From BRH-c54 sp032251145 (GTDB lineage: Bacteria > Bacteroidota > Bacteroidia > Flavobacteriales_E > Vicingaceae): a DNA stretch of 64,000 bases. The translations under genes were made by a program, and so were the position numbers. The notes under the pieces are model-generated. The model worked only from the letters and a program-made list of their open reading frames with translations. It was not told the origin of the DNA and ran no database searches. Shown in pieces: positions 1 to 8,528 of this stretch. Each line of letters opens with the position of its first letter. The stretch's first letter is position 1. The DNA lies in NCBI GenBank assembly GCA_032251145.1, contig JAVVER010000001.1, positions 18,263 to 82,262 of the forward strand. The letters run 5' to 3'.

Positions 1-1461
1 ATTTACTGCATTTCTAGCAATATCGCCATCGGCAATAACTATCATTTTGTTAGGCTTACTTTTTTCTCTAAAAGCAATTTCGTTGGCTTCTAAAATTTGT
101 GGCGGCACTCTGTTTTTAAATACCGATTCAAAACTACCTTCGAGCAATGCCGCTGCAACTTGATGTCCTTTATTAAATTGACTTTGGTCGGGTTCAAACC
201 TTAAAAACGATAGACTTACCCTAGTTGGAGCACTTGATACTTTGGTGTATTGAGATGATTTTAAAAGTCCAATCTTTGTAATCCCTGCTTTATTAATCGT
301 ATCAATGGTACTAGTAAATTCTCCCTTAACAGCATTAAGGTTGTTTACTATTGGATGACTGTTTGCGGGAGTTAATAGCGGAAAGAAATACCAAGGAAAA
401 AGTTCTGTTTTGGGCTGATTTCCCACAGTTCCAGTAACAATCGGTATGGGTGCCGATTGCAAATCCTGAATAAGGTTAGTATTCACCCTAACACCATAGG
501 TAAATAATTGGTCGTCTAAATTCAAATCTTGAGGAATAGCCATGGTAACATCCGAAGTTCTAAGACTATCCATGCTAGCAAAAACGGGGTCTATCATCCA
601 AACTACTTTTCCGCCATACATAATGTATTGATCGATAATAAATTTATCTTTTTCAGTGAATTTCTGTGTTGGTTTCGCAATAATAATAGCGTCATACTTC
701 GGACGAACAACAAACTCCTGAGTAGAATCTTTCATGGTTCTTTCGGTAAGACTGAATAACTCTCCATTTATTTTAATTCTGTCTATGCTATAAAATTCTG
801 CTAAGGAAGTAGATAAAGAAGCTACTTCATATTTATTCAATTCTCCATGCCCATCAATAAAAGCAATTTTAGGCTTTAATTCTGTGGTAAGATTGTAAAT
901 GGCATTGGCGATTTCATACTCCAATCCTTCAATAGAGCTATTTATCATATTAATAGGATTACTGCCTAATTTACTTTTTAACAACTGAACAGGAATTTCT
1001 TTTCCTTTATAAAAAAAGATAGCTCCTGGCCAAATCAGTTTATTAGAAAAGCCATCGGTAGTTTTTTCGTTTAAGTCTGTAGGTTGTAGTCCTTGTTTAA
1101 AAAGCTGCTGATAAATTTCTTTGGTAATTTTTTCGTCACCACTTTCGGCAGGATTGATAAATTCATAATCTAAATTATCGTTAGAATATGCCCTGAACTC
1201 ATCCAACATCTCCCGCGTTTCATCACGCATTTTTTTGTAGGCAGCAGGAAAATCTCCTTCTAAGTAAACTTTTACATAAACAATATCATCTAAGTTTTTT
1301 ACTAATTCTTTAGAAGCATTAGAAAGCGAATATCTCTTTTCAGAGGTAAGGTCAAAACGCTCAAAAAGCAATGACGCTGAGAAGTTGATAAAGACAATCA
1401 GCAAAATTCCTATTGCTAACGAAGATAAATCTCTGTTTCTATTTGCGTTGTTTTTTACCAT
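1..1461 (-). CDS. gldG: Gliding motility ABC-type auxiliary protein GldG, partial
   Basis: The minus-strand frame is open from the ATG at 1461 to the window edge, so the C-terminal end lies outside. The first ~487 residues are visible. One transmembrane helix (about residues 12-32) is followed by a long extracytoplasmic region typical of GldG/ABC-2 auxiliary proteins, including a phrase reading FIDGHGELNKYEV. In gliding Bacteroidota, GldG works with GldF and the ATPase GldA as an ABC-type complex needed for motility in some species. The start overlaps the end of gldF by 7 bases, so the two are translationally coupled and in one operon. The assignment rests on sequence recognition plus gldF adjacency. 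Confidence 0.92.
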   Translation of the reverse strand, partial: MVKNNANRNRDLSSLAIGILLIVFINFSASLLFERFDLTSEKRYSLSNASKELVKNLDDIVYVKVYLEGDFPAAYKKMRDETREMLDEFRAYSNDNLDYEFINPAESGDEKITKEIYQQLFKQGLQPTDLNEKTTDGFSNKLIWPGAIFFYKGKEIPVQLLKSKLGSNPINMINSSIEGLEYEIANAIYNLTTELKPKIAFIDGHGELNKYEVASLSTSLAEFYSIDRIKINGELFSLTERTMKDSTQEFVVRPKYDAIIIAKPTQKFTEKDKFIIDQYIMYGGKVVWMIDPVFASMDSLRTSDVTMAIPQDLNLDDQLFTYGVRVNTNLIQDLQSAPIPIVTGTVGNQPKTELFPWYFFPLLTPANSHPIVNNLNAVKGEFTSTIDTINKAGITKIGLLKSSQYTKVSSAPTRVSLSFLRFEPDQSQFNKGHQVAAALLEGSFESVFKNRVPPQILEANEIAFREKSKPNKMIVIADGDIARNAVN

Positions 1462-2186
1462 TTTCTGCTTGCCAATATGGTTTTCGTTAATAATAAAAAC
1501 AAAAAGATAACACTTAAAAAGTAAATTACATCTCTGGAATCGATTACTCCTCTACTCATTGATCGATAATGTTCATTGATTCCCAATTTTATAATAAATG
1601 CATCAATAGTCCCGAAAAGCTCTAACGCACTAATAGCATCGAAACCTGCATAGCAAAAGAAGCATAAAAATACTGCTATTAAAAAAGAGATGATTTGATT
1701 GTTGGTAATGGCACTGGCAAATAAGCCTATGGCAACAAATACGCTTCCTAAAAACAACAAGCCGAAATAAGAACCCCAAGTTGCTCCTGTATCAATATTT
1801 CCGGGAGGACTCCCTAATTGGTAAACAGAATAAAAATAAACTAAAGTGGGTAAAAGTGAGAAAAACACCAATGAAAAACCAGCAATGTATTTAGCCAACA
1901 CAATTTGGAAATCTGTAATTGGCTTGGTTAAAAGCAATTCTATGGTTCCTGTGCGGCTTTCTTCAGAAAACAAGCGCATGGTAATGGCGGGAATTAAAAA
2001 CATAAATACCCAAGGACCAATATAAAAAAGAGAACCAATGCTAGAAAAGCCGTTGTCCAAAACATTATAGTCGCCAGGGAAAACCCACATAAAGAGACCA
2101 ATAGTAGTAAGAAACACAGCAATAACAATGTATCCGACTAATGAGCCTAAAAAACTTCTAATTTCTTTGTTGATGAGCGTTAGCAT
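1455..2186 (-). CDS. gldF: Gliding motility ABC transporter permease GldF
   Basis: A 243-residue ABC-2 type permease with six predicted transmembrane segments (roughly residues 17-36, 57-74, 105-121, 140-160, 165-187 and 220-240). It carries the family phrase EESRTGTIELLLTKPI after the second helix. GldF is the membrane subunit of the GldAFG ABC complex; its substrate is unknown. The length is normal for GldF. It is first in the operon and overlaps gldG by 7 bases. A minus-strand TACTTTTG box lies about 33 bases upstream of the ATG. Confidence 0.92.
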   Translation of the reverse strand: MLTLINKEIRSFLGSLVGYIVIAVFLTTIGLFMWVFPGDYNVLDNGFSSIGSLFYIGPWVFMFLIPAITMRLFSEESRTGTIELLLTKPITDFQIVLAKYIAGFSLVFFSLLPTLVYFYSVYQLGSPPGNIDTGATWGSYFGLLFLGSVFVAIGLFASAITNNQIISFLIAVFLCFFCYAGFDAISALELFGTIDAFIIKLGINEHYRSMSRGVIDSRDVIYFLSVIFLFLLLTKTILASRKW

Positions 2187-2218
2187 CTATCTTATTTCAG
2201 GTTTTTGTTGAAAAAAAT

Positions 2219-2226
2219 CAAAAGTA
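2219..2226 (-). promoter_or_regulatory. Putative gldFG promoter -7 box
   Basis: The minus strand reads TACTTTTG, matching the Bacteroidota -7 consensus TAnnTTTG, 33 bases upstream of the gldF ATG. No clear TTTG -33 element lies at the expected distance, so support is moderate. Confidence 0.45.
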
Positions 2227-2300
2227 CAATTTTTTATGCGACTTAAAATTTAAAATTTGTTAATGATAAGCCCCTTTTCGGAAAGTTTTTAAACTAATGC

Positions 2301-2330
2301 TTTGTAAGTGATTAAAAAATTGTAAATTTG
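2301..2330 (+). promoter_or_regulatory. Promoter of the initiator tRNA gene
   Basis: TTTG (2301-2304), an 18-base spacer and TAAATTTG (2323-2330) match the Bacteroidota sigma-ABfr consensus (TTTG/TTG, about 19 bases, TAnnTTTG). It ends 44 bases before the tRNA 5' end. Confidence 0.7.
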
Positions 2331-2374
2331 CACTCCATTTAGGGAGAGCGAGACAACTTTATTTAAAAATATAT

Positions 2375-2447
2375 CGCGGGGTAGAGCAGTTGGTAGCTCA
2401 TCGGGCTCATAACCCGAAGGTCGTCCGTTCGAGTCGGGCCCCCGCTA
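2375..2447 (+). tRNA. tRNA-Met (CAT anticodon), initiator type
   Basis: A 73-base cloverleaf: acceptor CGCGGGG pairs with the 3' CCCCGC run, D-stem GAGC/GCTC, anticodon loop CTCATAA with CAT at 2408-2410, T-arm GTCCG-TTCGAGT-CGGGC. Two initiator hallmarks are visible: an unpaired first position (C1 opposite U72), and three consecutive G-C pairs (GGG/CCC) closing the anticodon stem. The 3' CCA is not encoded (CTA follows A73). It is a single gene with its own promoter and terminator. Confidence 0.93.
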
Positions 2448-2450
2448 CTA

Positions 2451-2478
2451 AAACCTCAGATTACTCTGAGGTTTTTTT
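2451..2478 (+). terminator. Rho-independent terminator after tRNA-Met
   Basis: The inverted repeat AAACCTCAGA / TCTGAGGTTT around a TTAC loop is followed by a T run. It starts four bases after the tRNA 3' end. Confidence 0.9.
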
Positions 2479-2486
2479 GTTTATTG

Positions 2487-2518
2487 AATTTACATCATAA
2501 ATTTATAATGTAAATTTG
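2487..2518 (+). promoter_or_regulatory. Promoter and possible operator of the alkaline phosphatase gene
   Basis: A TAAATTTG -7 box lies at 2511-2518, 20 bases before the ATG at 2538. A perfect 9-base inverted repeat (AATTTACAT at 2487-2495, ATGTAAATT at 2508-2516, 12-base loop) covers the spacer and most of the -7 box, as an operator would. Operator function is inferred. Confidence 0.45.
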
Positions 2519-2537
2519 GAGCTTAAATTCAAAAGTT

Positions 2538-4163
2538 ATGAAACACTTTTCACTAACGGTTTTTTTAATAGCAAACACACTTTTAGCTTGGTCGCAATAC
2601 AAACAACCTAAATTGGTTGTGGGCATTGTAGTAGATCAAATGCGTTACGATTACATTACTCGTTTTTGGAATAAATTTAGTGATAATGGGTTTAAAAAAT
2701 TAATAAATAATGGGTTTAACTGCGAACAAACCCATTTCAACTATATGCCTACCTATACTGCTCCTGGTCATGCCTCAATTTTTACAGGAACTACACCAGC
2801 AAATCATGGTATTATTGCCAATACTTGGTACAACAAAACCAATAAGAGCAATACTTATTGTACAACTGACGAAAACTTCGTATCTGTTGGCACAAGTACT
2901 GATATGGGAAAAATGTCACCCAATAAATTGTTGGTTACTACTGTTGCGGATGAGTTAAAAACCGCTAATAATCAATCTAAAGTAATAGGAATTTCTATTA
3001 AGGATAGGGGAGCTATATTACCTGTTGGCCACCTTGCTGATGCTGCCTACTGGTATGCGGGTGAAAATGAAGGAAAATGGGTTTCGAGTACTTACTACAT
3101 GCAACAATTACCTAAGTGGTTAAATGAATTAAATAAAAAAAATACTGCGAATACCTATTTACAACAACCGTGGGAAACACTTTTGCCCATAAACGATTAT
3201 ACTGAAAGTATTGCCGATAATAACATTTACGAAGAAGTTTTTGAAGGCGAAAAAACTCCTGTTTTTCCACATAATTTACCAGCATTAAGAAGAACAAATA
3301 AAAATTACGATTTAATAAAATCAACTCCTTTTGGAAACACCATTCTGAAAGAGTTGGCTTTTGAGGTTATTAAAAATGAACAATTAGGTAAAGACCATAT
3401 TACTGATATGCTTACCATTAGCTTCTCTTCAACAGATTATATAGGACATCAGTTTGGACCTTATTCCGTAGAAATTCAAGATACATATTTACGTTTAGAC
3501 AGAGAAATTGCGGAGTTATTATTTTTTTTGGAAAAACAAGTAGGCGAAAATGAATTTATGGTATTTCTAACTGCCGACCATGGCGTGGTTAACGTGCCTC
3601 AACTTGCTATTGATAATCAACTTCCTGGTGGTTATTTTGAAGAAAAAAAAACTTTAGAGAAAATAAATACACTGTTTTTTGAAATGTTTAATGTGCAAAA
3701 ATTAGTGGAAAACTTATCAAATTACCAACTATTTTTTAATCATGCATTAATTAAAGAACATCAATTAAATTTAATTGATATAGAAAATGCAGCCGTTAAT
3801 TTTATGTTAACACAAGAAGGAATTGTAAAAGCAGTTTCCTCAACCAATTTAAAAGCAACAGAATTTTCCGATAAAATTATGGGAAATGTACAAAGAGGAT
3901 TTCATCAGGTTCGTTCGGGAGATGTACTGTTTGTACTTGCTCCAGGTTGGATAAATAAATGGAACACCAAAGGAACCACACACGGTTCGCCATATAACTA
4001 CGATACTCACGTACCTTTGCTTTGGTATGGAACCAATATTAAAAAAGGTGTTCGAAAAGAGCAGTTAGCTATTACAGATATTGCAACCACACTCTCTGTG
4101 TTGCTAAACATTTCTTTGCCAAGCTCTTGCGATGGAAGTGTGATTGAAGAGCTAATTAAATAA
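2538..4163 (+). CDS. Alkaline phosphatase, PafA-like (nucleotide pyrophosphatase/phosphodiesterase superfamily)
   Basis: A 541-residue secreted phosphomonoesterase with a signal peptide at residues 1-19. It has the active-site layout of PafA-type enzymes: a metal Asp in VVDQMRYDY (about D33), the nucleophilic Thr in PTYTAPGHAS (about T74), Asn in HGIIANTWYN (about N95), and the Lys/Arg pair in SIKDRGAI (K155, R157) that marks PafA. Further metal ligands lie in SSTDYIGH, LTADHG and TTHGSPYNYD. It releases phosphate from organic phosphomonoesters in the periplasm. It is monocistronic, with its own promoter. The wider window also carries ppk1, ppa, PAP2 and phosphoesterase genes. Confidence 0.88.
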   Translation: MKHFSLTVFLIANTLLAWSQYKQPKLVVGIVVDQMRYDYITRFWNKFSDNGFKKLINNGFNCEQTHFNYMPTYTAPGHASIFTGTTPANHGIIANTWYNKTNKSNTYCTTDENFVSVGTSTDMGKMSPNKLLVTTVADELKTANNQSKVIGISIKDRGAILPVGHLADAAYWYAGENEGKWVSSTYYMQQLPKWLNELNKKNTANTYLQQPWETLLPINDYTESIADNNIYEEVFEGEKTPVFPHNLPALRRTNKNYDLIKSTPFGNTILKELAFEVIKNEQLGKDHITDMLTISFSSTDYIGHQFGPYSVEIQDTYLRLDREIAELLFFLEKQVGENEFMVFLTADHGVVNVPQLAIDNQLPGGYFEEKKTLEKINTLFFEMFNVQKLVENLSNYQLFFNHALIKEHQLNLIDIENAAVNFMLTQEGIVKAVSSTNLKATEFSDKIMGNVQRGFHQVRSGDVLFVLAPGWINKWNTKGTTHGSPYNYDTHVPLLWYGTNIKKGVRKEQLAITDIATTLSVLLNISLPSSCDGSVIEELIK

Positions 4164-4333
4164 AAACAAAACCTCCTATTTTTTTTACTTTTTTTAAACG
4201 TAGGTGTAATAGAAACCAAATAAGTTTTGTTATAAAGTTTTCATGTATATTCTTTAAAATTAAAGAAGATGTTAATTATGAAAACTAGAAGAAAAATCCC
4301 TCAAAAAATCCTTAAAGTTTTTTAGGATAGTAG

Positions 4334-4341
4334 TACTTTTG
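4334..4341 (+). promoter_or_regulatory. Possible -7 box immediately before prfB
   Basis: TACTTTTG fits TAnnTTTG but ends only four bases before the prfB ATG. If used, transcription would start at or near the start codon and give a leaderless message. No good -33 element is seen, so chance is possible. Confidence 0.25.
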
Positions 4342-4345
4342 GGGT

Positions 4346-5432
4346 ATGATAACACAAGAGCAATTAAAAAAATTAGCTGATCGCCTGGAAGCGTTAAGGG
4401 GGTATCTTTGACATACCTGGGAAAACAATACAATTAGAAGAAGAACAGCAAAAAACTGAAGATCCTAACTTTTGGGACAACCCTGATGAAGCGGAAAAGC
4501 AACTTAAGGTAGTTCGCAATATAAAAGTTTGGGTAGATGCTTTTAATGAGCTTAAAACCATGTTAGGCGATTTAGAGGTGCTTTATGAATTCCATAAAGA
4601 AGGCGAAGCTACTGAAGAAGAAATCGACAATCAATACAACCTTACATTAGAAAAATTTGAAGATGTTGAATTTAAAAACATGCTTAGTTCTGATGAAGAT
4701 AAACTAAGTGCTGTGCTTCAAATTACGGCTGGTGCTGGTGGTACCGAAAGTTGCGATTGGGCTTCCATTCTGCTACGAATGTATAAAATGTGGGCTGAAA
4801 AAAACAACTACAAACTTACTACACTAGATTACCAAGATGGAGATGTTGCTGGCATAAAAACCGTTACCATAGAAATTGAAGGCGATTACGCATTTGGTTA
4901 CCTTAAAGGTGAAAATGGTGTACACCGTTTGGTGCGTGTAAGTCCATTTAATGCTCAAGGTAAGCGTATGACTTCCTTTGTTTCTGTTTATGTTTACCCT
5001 TTAGTTGATGATACTATTGATATTGTAATCAATCCTGCAGATATTACTTGGGATTTCGCTCGTTCGGGAGGTGCCGGAGGGCAAAATGTAAACAAAGTAG
5101 AAACAAAAGTAATACTTAAACACCTGCCTACTGGCATTATGATTACTAATTCAGAAACCCGTTCTCAATTAAAAAACAGAGAAAAAGCCATGCAGTTATT
5201 GAAATCGCAACTTTATGAAATTGAAATGCGAAAAAAACTGGAAGCTCGTTCTGAAATTGAAGATAGTAAAATGAAAATTGAATGGGGAGCTCAAATAAGA
5301 AGTTATGTGTTAGACGACAGAAGAGTTAAAGACCATAGAACCAATTTTACAGTGAACGACCCCGATAAAGTATTGTCTGGCGAATTAGACGGTTTCCTGA
5401 AAGCTTATTTAATGATGTTTGGAAAAAATTAA
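4346..5432 (+). CDS. prfB: Peptide chain release factor 2 with programmed +1 frameshift
   Basis: RF2 releases peptides at UGA and UAA. Frame one runs from the ATG at 4346 for 21 codons and reaches an in-frame TGA at 4409-4411. The site AGGGGGTATCTTTGAC (4397-4412) is the classical RF2 frameshift signal: an internal Shine-Dalgarno-like AGGGGG, slippery CTT, then TGA-C. After a +1 shift at CTT, translation continues from GAC at 4410 to 5432, giving a 361-residue protein of normal length. The shifted frame contains the catalytic GGQ motif (SGGAGGQNVNKVET). The gene is intact and autoregulated by RF2 level, not broken. An 18-residue frame at 4269-4325 upstream is not supported as a gene. Confidence 0.96.
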
Positions 5433-5479
5433 ATCAACGTAAAACTGAGGAACATTGCAACAGAATTGAAAAAAAAGTA

Positions 5480-5519
5480 ACTCACCCCCAAGTTATCGAA
5501 AGATAACTTGGGGGTGAGT
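5480..5519. repeat. Perfect 18-bp hairpin with GAAA tetraloop
   Basis: ACTCACCCCCAAGTTATC (5480-5497) and its exact reverse complement (5502-5519) flank a GAAA loop. It sits 47 bases downstream of prfB. A run of eight A precedes it, so only a minus-strand transcript would have a terminator-like T run; no minus-strand gene is seen reading into it. It may terminate prfB without a T tract, or be a dispersed palindromic element. Confidence 0.75.
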
Positions 5520-5634
5520 CGAAATAAATTAATGAACAAATGAAACAAGCCATACCTAACTTTAAACACACTCGTCAATGATTATTGGGTTTGTGTATTT
5601 AGAGGAGCTTGAGAGAATTTATAAACTATAAATC

Positions 5635-5973
5635 ATGAAAATATACCACAATCCAAGATGTAGTAAAAGCAGGGAAACTTTACAAATTATTCAAGATAAA
5701 GGTGTAGATGTTGAAATAATTGAATATTTAAAAGACATTCCATCAAAAACAGAATTGTTGGATGTACTCAAAAAGTTAAAGCTAAATGCTGAAGACATTA
5801 CTCGTAAAACTGAAACAGACTACAAAGAAAACTTTAAAGGAAAAAAACTATCTAACGAACAATGGGTAGAGGCTATGATTAAATTTCCTAAGTTAATAGA
5901 AAGACCAATAGTGGTAAAAGGGGATAAAGCCGTTGTTGGACGACCACCTGAAAAAGTAATAGAATTAATGTAA
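5635..5973 (+). CDS. ArsC-family (glutaredoxin-type) reductase
   Basis: A 112-residue thioredoxin-fold protein of the arsenate reductase/Spx/YffB superfamily. The N-terminal YHNPRCSKSRETL holds the single catalytic cysteine (C9). The C-terminal part has LIERPIVV and GRPPEKV, family hallmarks of the substrate/glutathione side. These proteins may reduce arsenate to arsenite, but many chromosomal members have other or unknown substrates. It stands alone 4.7 kb before the arsenosugar operon, so a direct arsenic role is only suggested. Confidence 0.82.
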   Translation: MKIYHNPRCSKSRETLQIIQDKGVDVEIIEYLKDIPSKTELLDVLKKLKLNAEDITRKTETDYKENFKGKKLSNEQWVEAMIKFPKLIERPIVVKGDKAVVGRPPEKVIELM

Positions 5974-5978
5974 AAGAA

Positions 5979-6146
5979 TTATTTATCTTCTTCTAAACCA
6001 GCCAATTCTCTTATAAAACGAGGGGCGATTTTGTTGATAAAGAATAATTTAAGCGAACCTGGGATAACAACTGTAAACAAAAACATTAACACCCACATTG
6101 CTAAAAAGAAAATGAAGAAAAAGAATATCCAACCTAATGTTTGCAT
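5979..6146 (-). CDS. Small hydrophobic membrane protein (55 aa)
   Basis: The minus-strand frame from the ATG at 6146 to a TAA at 5979-5981 encodes 55 residues: a hydrophobic helix of roughly residues 5-30 (MQTLGWIFFFFIFFLAMWVL and onwards), then a short basic/acidic tail containing KLFFINKIAPRFIREL and ending EEDK. Composition and layout (one helix, charged cytoplasmic tail) look like a real protein. It fills the gap between the convergent arsC-like gene and the divergent fumC. Its ATG overlaps the -33 region of the fumC promoter. Function is unknown. Confidence 0.65.
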   Translation of the reverse strand: MQTLGWIFFFFIFFLAMWVLMFLFTVVIPGSLKLFFINKIAPRFIRELAGLEEDK

Positions 6147-6167
6147 AACTAATAAGAATTAAATTTG
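6140..6167 (+). promoter_or_regulatory. fumC promoter
   Basis: TTTG (6140-6143), a 16-base spacer and TAAATTTG (6160-6167) precede the fumC ATG by 62 bases. The element overlaps the start of the divergent small membrane protein gene. Confidence 0.6.
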
Positions 6168-6229
6168 TGCGTGTAAAAGTAAAAAATTAACTGCTAATAA
6201 ATAAAATATTCATTAAAAAAATAAAAAAA

Positions 6230-7630
6230 ATGGAATACAGAATTGAAAAAGACACTATGGGAGAGGTAAAAGTGCCTGCCGATAAGTATTGGGGAGCACA
6301 AACAGAGCGTTCAAGAAATAACTTTAAAATTGGACCAGCTGCCTCTATGCCCCTAGAAATTGTTTATGGTTTTGCTTATCTAAAAAAAGCTGCTGCTCAT
6401 GCTAATTGCGAATTGGGCGTTTTAGCTCAAGAAAAAAGAGACTTAATTAGTCAAGTATGCGATGAAATTTTAGCAGGTAAGCACGATGATCAATTTCCAT
6501 TGGTGATTTGGCAAACAGGTTCTGGTACACAAAGTAATATGAACGTAAATGAGGTAGTTGCGAATAGAGCTCAAGAATTAGCAGGAGGAAAAATTGGAGA
6601 AGGAGAAAAAGCCATTCAACCTAATGATGATGTGAATAAATCCCAATCCTCAAACGATACTTTTCCTACAGGAATGCATATTGCTTGCTATAAAATGGTG
6701 GTGGAAAGAACCATTCCAGGTGTAGAAAAACTAAGAAATACGCTAAAAGAAAAATCGGAAGCTTTTAAAGATGTAGTAAAAATAGGTAGAACGCACCTTA
6801 TGGATGCTACCCCACTAACTATTGGACAAGAATTTTCGGGATATGTTTCTCAATTAGACCACGGAATTAAAGCGTTGAATAACACCTTAGCACATTTAGC
6901 AGAATTAGCTTTAGGTGGTACTGCTGTTGGTACCGGATTAAATACTCCTGCCGGTTATGATGTTTTGGTTGCTAAAAAAATTGCTGAATTTTCGGGCTTA
7001 CCATTTATCACTGCTGAAAATAAATTTGAAGCGTTAGCTGCACACGATTCTCTTGTTGAAACACATGGTGCTTTAAAACAACTGGCTGTAGCCTTAAATA
7101 AAATTGCTAACGATATTAGAATGATGGCTTCAGGACCACGCTCCGGAATTGGGGAATTAATCATTCCTGCAAACGAGCCTGGTTCTTCTATTATGCCAGG
7201 AAAAGTGAACCCAACACAATGTGAAGCGTTGACTATGGTTTGTGCTCAGGTAATGGGTAATGATGTTGCTATTACCGTTGGCGGAACGCAAGGACATTAT
7301 GAGCTAAACGTGTTCAAACCAATGATGGCTTATAACTTATTGCAAAGTGCTGAATTAATTGGAGATGCCTGCGTATCGTTTAATGATAATTGTGCTGTTG
7401 GTATTGAGCCCAACTACCCTGTAATTGAAAAATTATTAAATAACTCATTAATGTTAGTTACGGCTTTAAATACCAAAATTGGTTATTACAAAGCTGCCGA
7501 AATTGCTAATACAGCACACCAAAACGGAACAACACTAAAAGAAGAAGCCATACGTTTAGGTTATGTTACAGCCGAACAATATAATGAGTGGGTTAAACCA
7601 GAAGATATGATAGGAAGCTTGAAAGAATAA
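6230..7630 (+). CDS. fumC: Class II fumarate hydratase
   Basis: A 466-residue cytoplasmic TCA-cycle enzyme that hydrates fumarate to L-malate and acts as a homotetramer without an iron-sulfur cluster. Full length for FumC. Visible signatures are TGSGTQSNMNVNEV (substrate binding), SQSSNDTFPTG, GRTHLMDATPLT and the fumarase/aspartase loop GSSIMPGKVNP carrying the catalytic serines. The sigma factor gene follows closely but is unlikely to be functionally linked. Confidence 0.97.
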   Translation: MEYRIEKDTMGEVKVPADKYWGAQTERSRNNFKIGPAASMPLEIVYGFAYLKKAAAHANCELGVLAQEKRDLISQVCDEILAGKHDDQFPLVIWQTGSGTQSNMNVNEVVANRAQELAGGKIGEGEKAIQPNDDVNKSQSSNDTFPTGMHIACYKMVVERTIPGVEKLRNTLKEKSEAFKDVVKIGRTHLMDATPLTIGQEFSGYVSQLDHGIKALNNTLAHLAELALGGTAVGTGLNTPAGYDVLVAKKIAEFSGLPFITAENKFEALAAHDSLVETHGALKQLAVALNKIANDIRMMASGPRSGIGELIIPANEPGSSIMPGKVNPTQCEALTMVCAQVMGNDVAITVGGTQGHYELNVFKPMMAYNLLQSAELIGDACVSFNDNCAVGIEPNYPVIEKLLNNSLMLVTALNTKIGYYKAAEIANTAHQNGTTLKEEAIRLGYVTAEQYNEWVKPEDMIGSLKE

Positions 7631-7676
7631 ATTGAAGATAATAAACATAAATTTTTCTTCTTATTTTTACAACATT

Positions 7677-8246
7677 ATGAATGAAACAAAAAACAGTGCA
7701 GTCCAAATTACGGATTGGGTAAATCATTATTCGGATGATCTTTATTCTTGGGCATACCATAAAACCTCAAACAAAGAATTAGCCGAAGATTTGGTGCAAG
7801 AAACCTTTATGGCGGCTTTTAAAGGGGTTGATAATTTTGAAGGAAACAGTTCTCCAAAAACTTGGCTTTTTAGAATTCTTAATAATAAAATTATAGATTA
7901 TTATCGTCAGAAAAAGAATTTTAACCACACCTCTATAGATGAAAATGAAAGCATAAAAAATACTGATAAACTTTTTGACGAAAATGGTCATTGGGAAACT
8001 CCTACCTCCTTTTCCGATAAAGAAGAACACTTATTAGATAACCCCGATTTTAATAAAATTTTAAAAAAATGCATAGACATTTTGCCCGAAAACTGGGCGT
8101 TTGCTATACGATATAAATACATTGTAGATAAAAGTGCTGTAGAAATTTGTAAGGAATTAAATATTTCTACGTCCAATTATTGGCAAATCATACATAGAGC
8201 AAAATTACAGCTTAAAGTATGTTTAGAAAAAAACTGGACTAACTAA
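7677..8246 (+). CDS. ECF-type RNA polymerase sigma factor
   Basis: About 189 residues from the ATG at 7677. An upstream TTG at 7632 would add 15 unlikely residues. Region 2 is visible as ELAEDLVQETFMAAFKGVDN plus TWLFRILNNKIIDYYR. Region 4 is a helix-turn-helix around SAVEICKELNISTSNYWQII. It directs transcription of a stress or envelope regulon. The next gene, 6 bases downstream, encodes a small cysteine/histidine protein, the usual ECF/anti-sigma pairing. Confidence 0.9.
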   Translation: MNETKNSAVQITDWVNHYSDDLYSWAYHKTSNKELAEDLVQETFMAAFKGVDNFEGNSSPKTWLFRILNNKIIDYYRQKKNFNHTSIDENESIKNTDKLFDENGHWETPTSFSDKEEHLLDNPDFNKILKKCIDILPENWAFAIRYKYIVDKSAVEICKELNISTSNYWQIIHRAKLQLKVCLEKNWTN

Positions 8247-8252
8247 AAAACT

Positions 8253-8528
8253 ATGAGCTTCTTAAAACTATCCTGTAAAAAAGCCACCGAAATGGTGGAA
8301 CAAGAAAAGATAGAATCCCTTTCTTTTGTTGACAAAGTAAAATTAAAACTACATTTATCTGTTTGTAAGGCTTGTCAAGGATACCAAAAACAAAGCCAAC
8401 TGATAGATTCTTTTTTTAGTAGAGAAAATCATGAATTACATGATAATGAACTTGGAAAAGACATTCCGCTAGAAGAAAATCCAAAACTTAAAGAAGATAT
8501 ATTAGCAAAACTAAATCAAAAATTATGA
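8253..8528 (+). CDS. Putative zinc-finger anti-sigma factor
   Basis: A 91-residue soluble protein with the HxxxCxxC signature of zf-HC2 anti-sigma domains (HLSVCKAC, about residues 34-41), preceded by an early Cys in SCKKATEM. No transmembrane segment is present, so it would be cytoplasmic and could sense redox or zinc state. It follows the sigma gene by 6 bases, and its end overlaps the start of the DUF3179 gene by 4 bases (ATGA). Confidence 0.8.
   Translation: MSFLKLSCKKATEMVEQEKIESLSFVDKVKLKLHLSVCKACQGYQKQSQLIDSFFSRENHELHDNELGKDIPLEENPKLKEDILAKLNQKL

Noticed and set aside
529..759. Plus-strand open frame of 76 codons
   Set aside because: It lies wholly inside gldG on the opposite strand and has no recognisable product.
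4269..4325. An 18-residue basic mini-ORF upstream of prfB
   Set aside because: It begins with two ATGs and is plausible as a leader peptide, but has no promoter or conservation evidence here.
4409..4411. In-frame TGA in prfB read as a truncating mutation
   Set aside because: It is the conserved autoregulatory frameshift stop with the full slippery-site context, so the gene is not a pseudogene.
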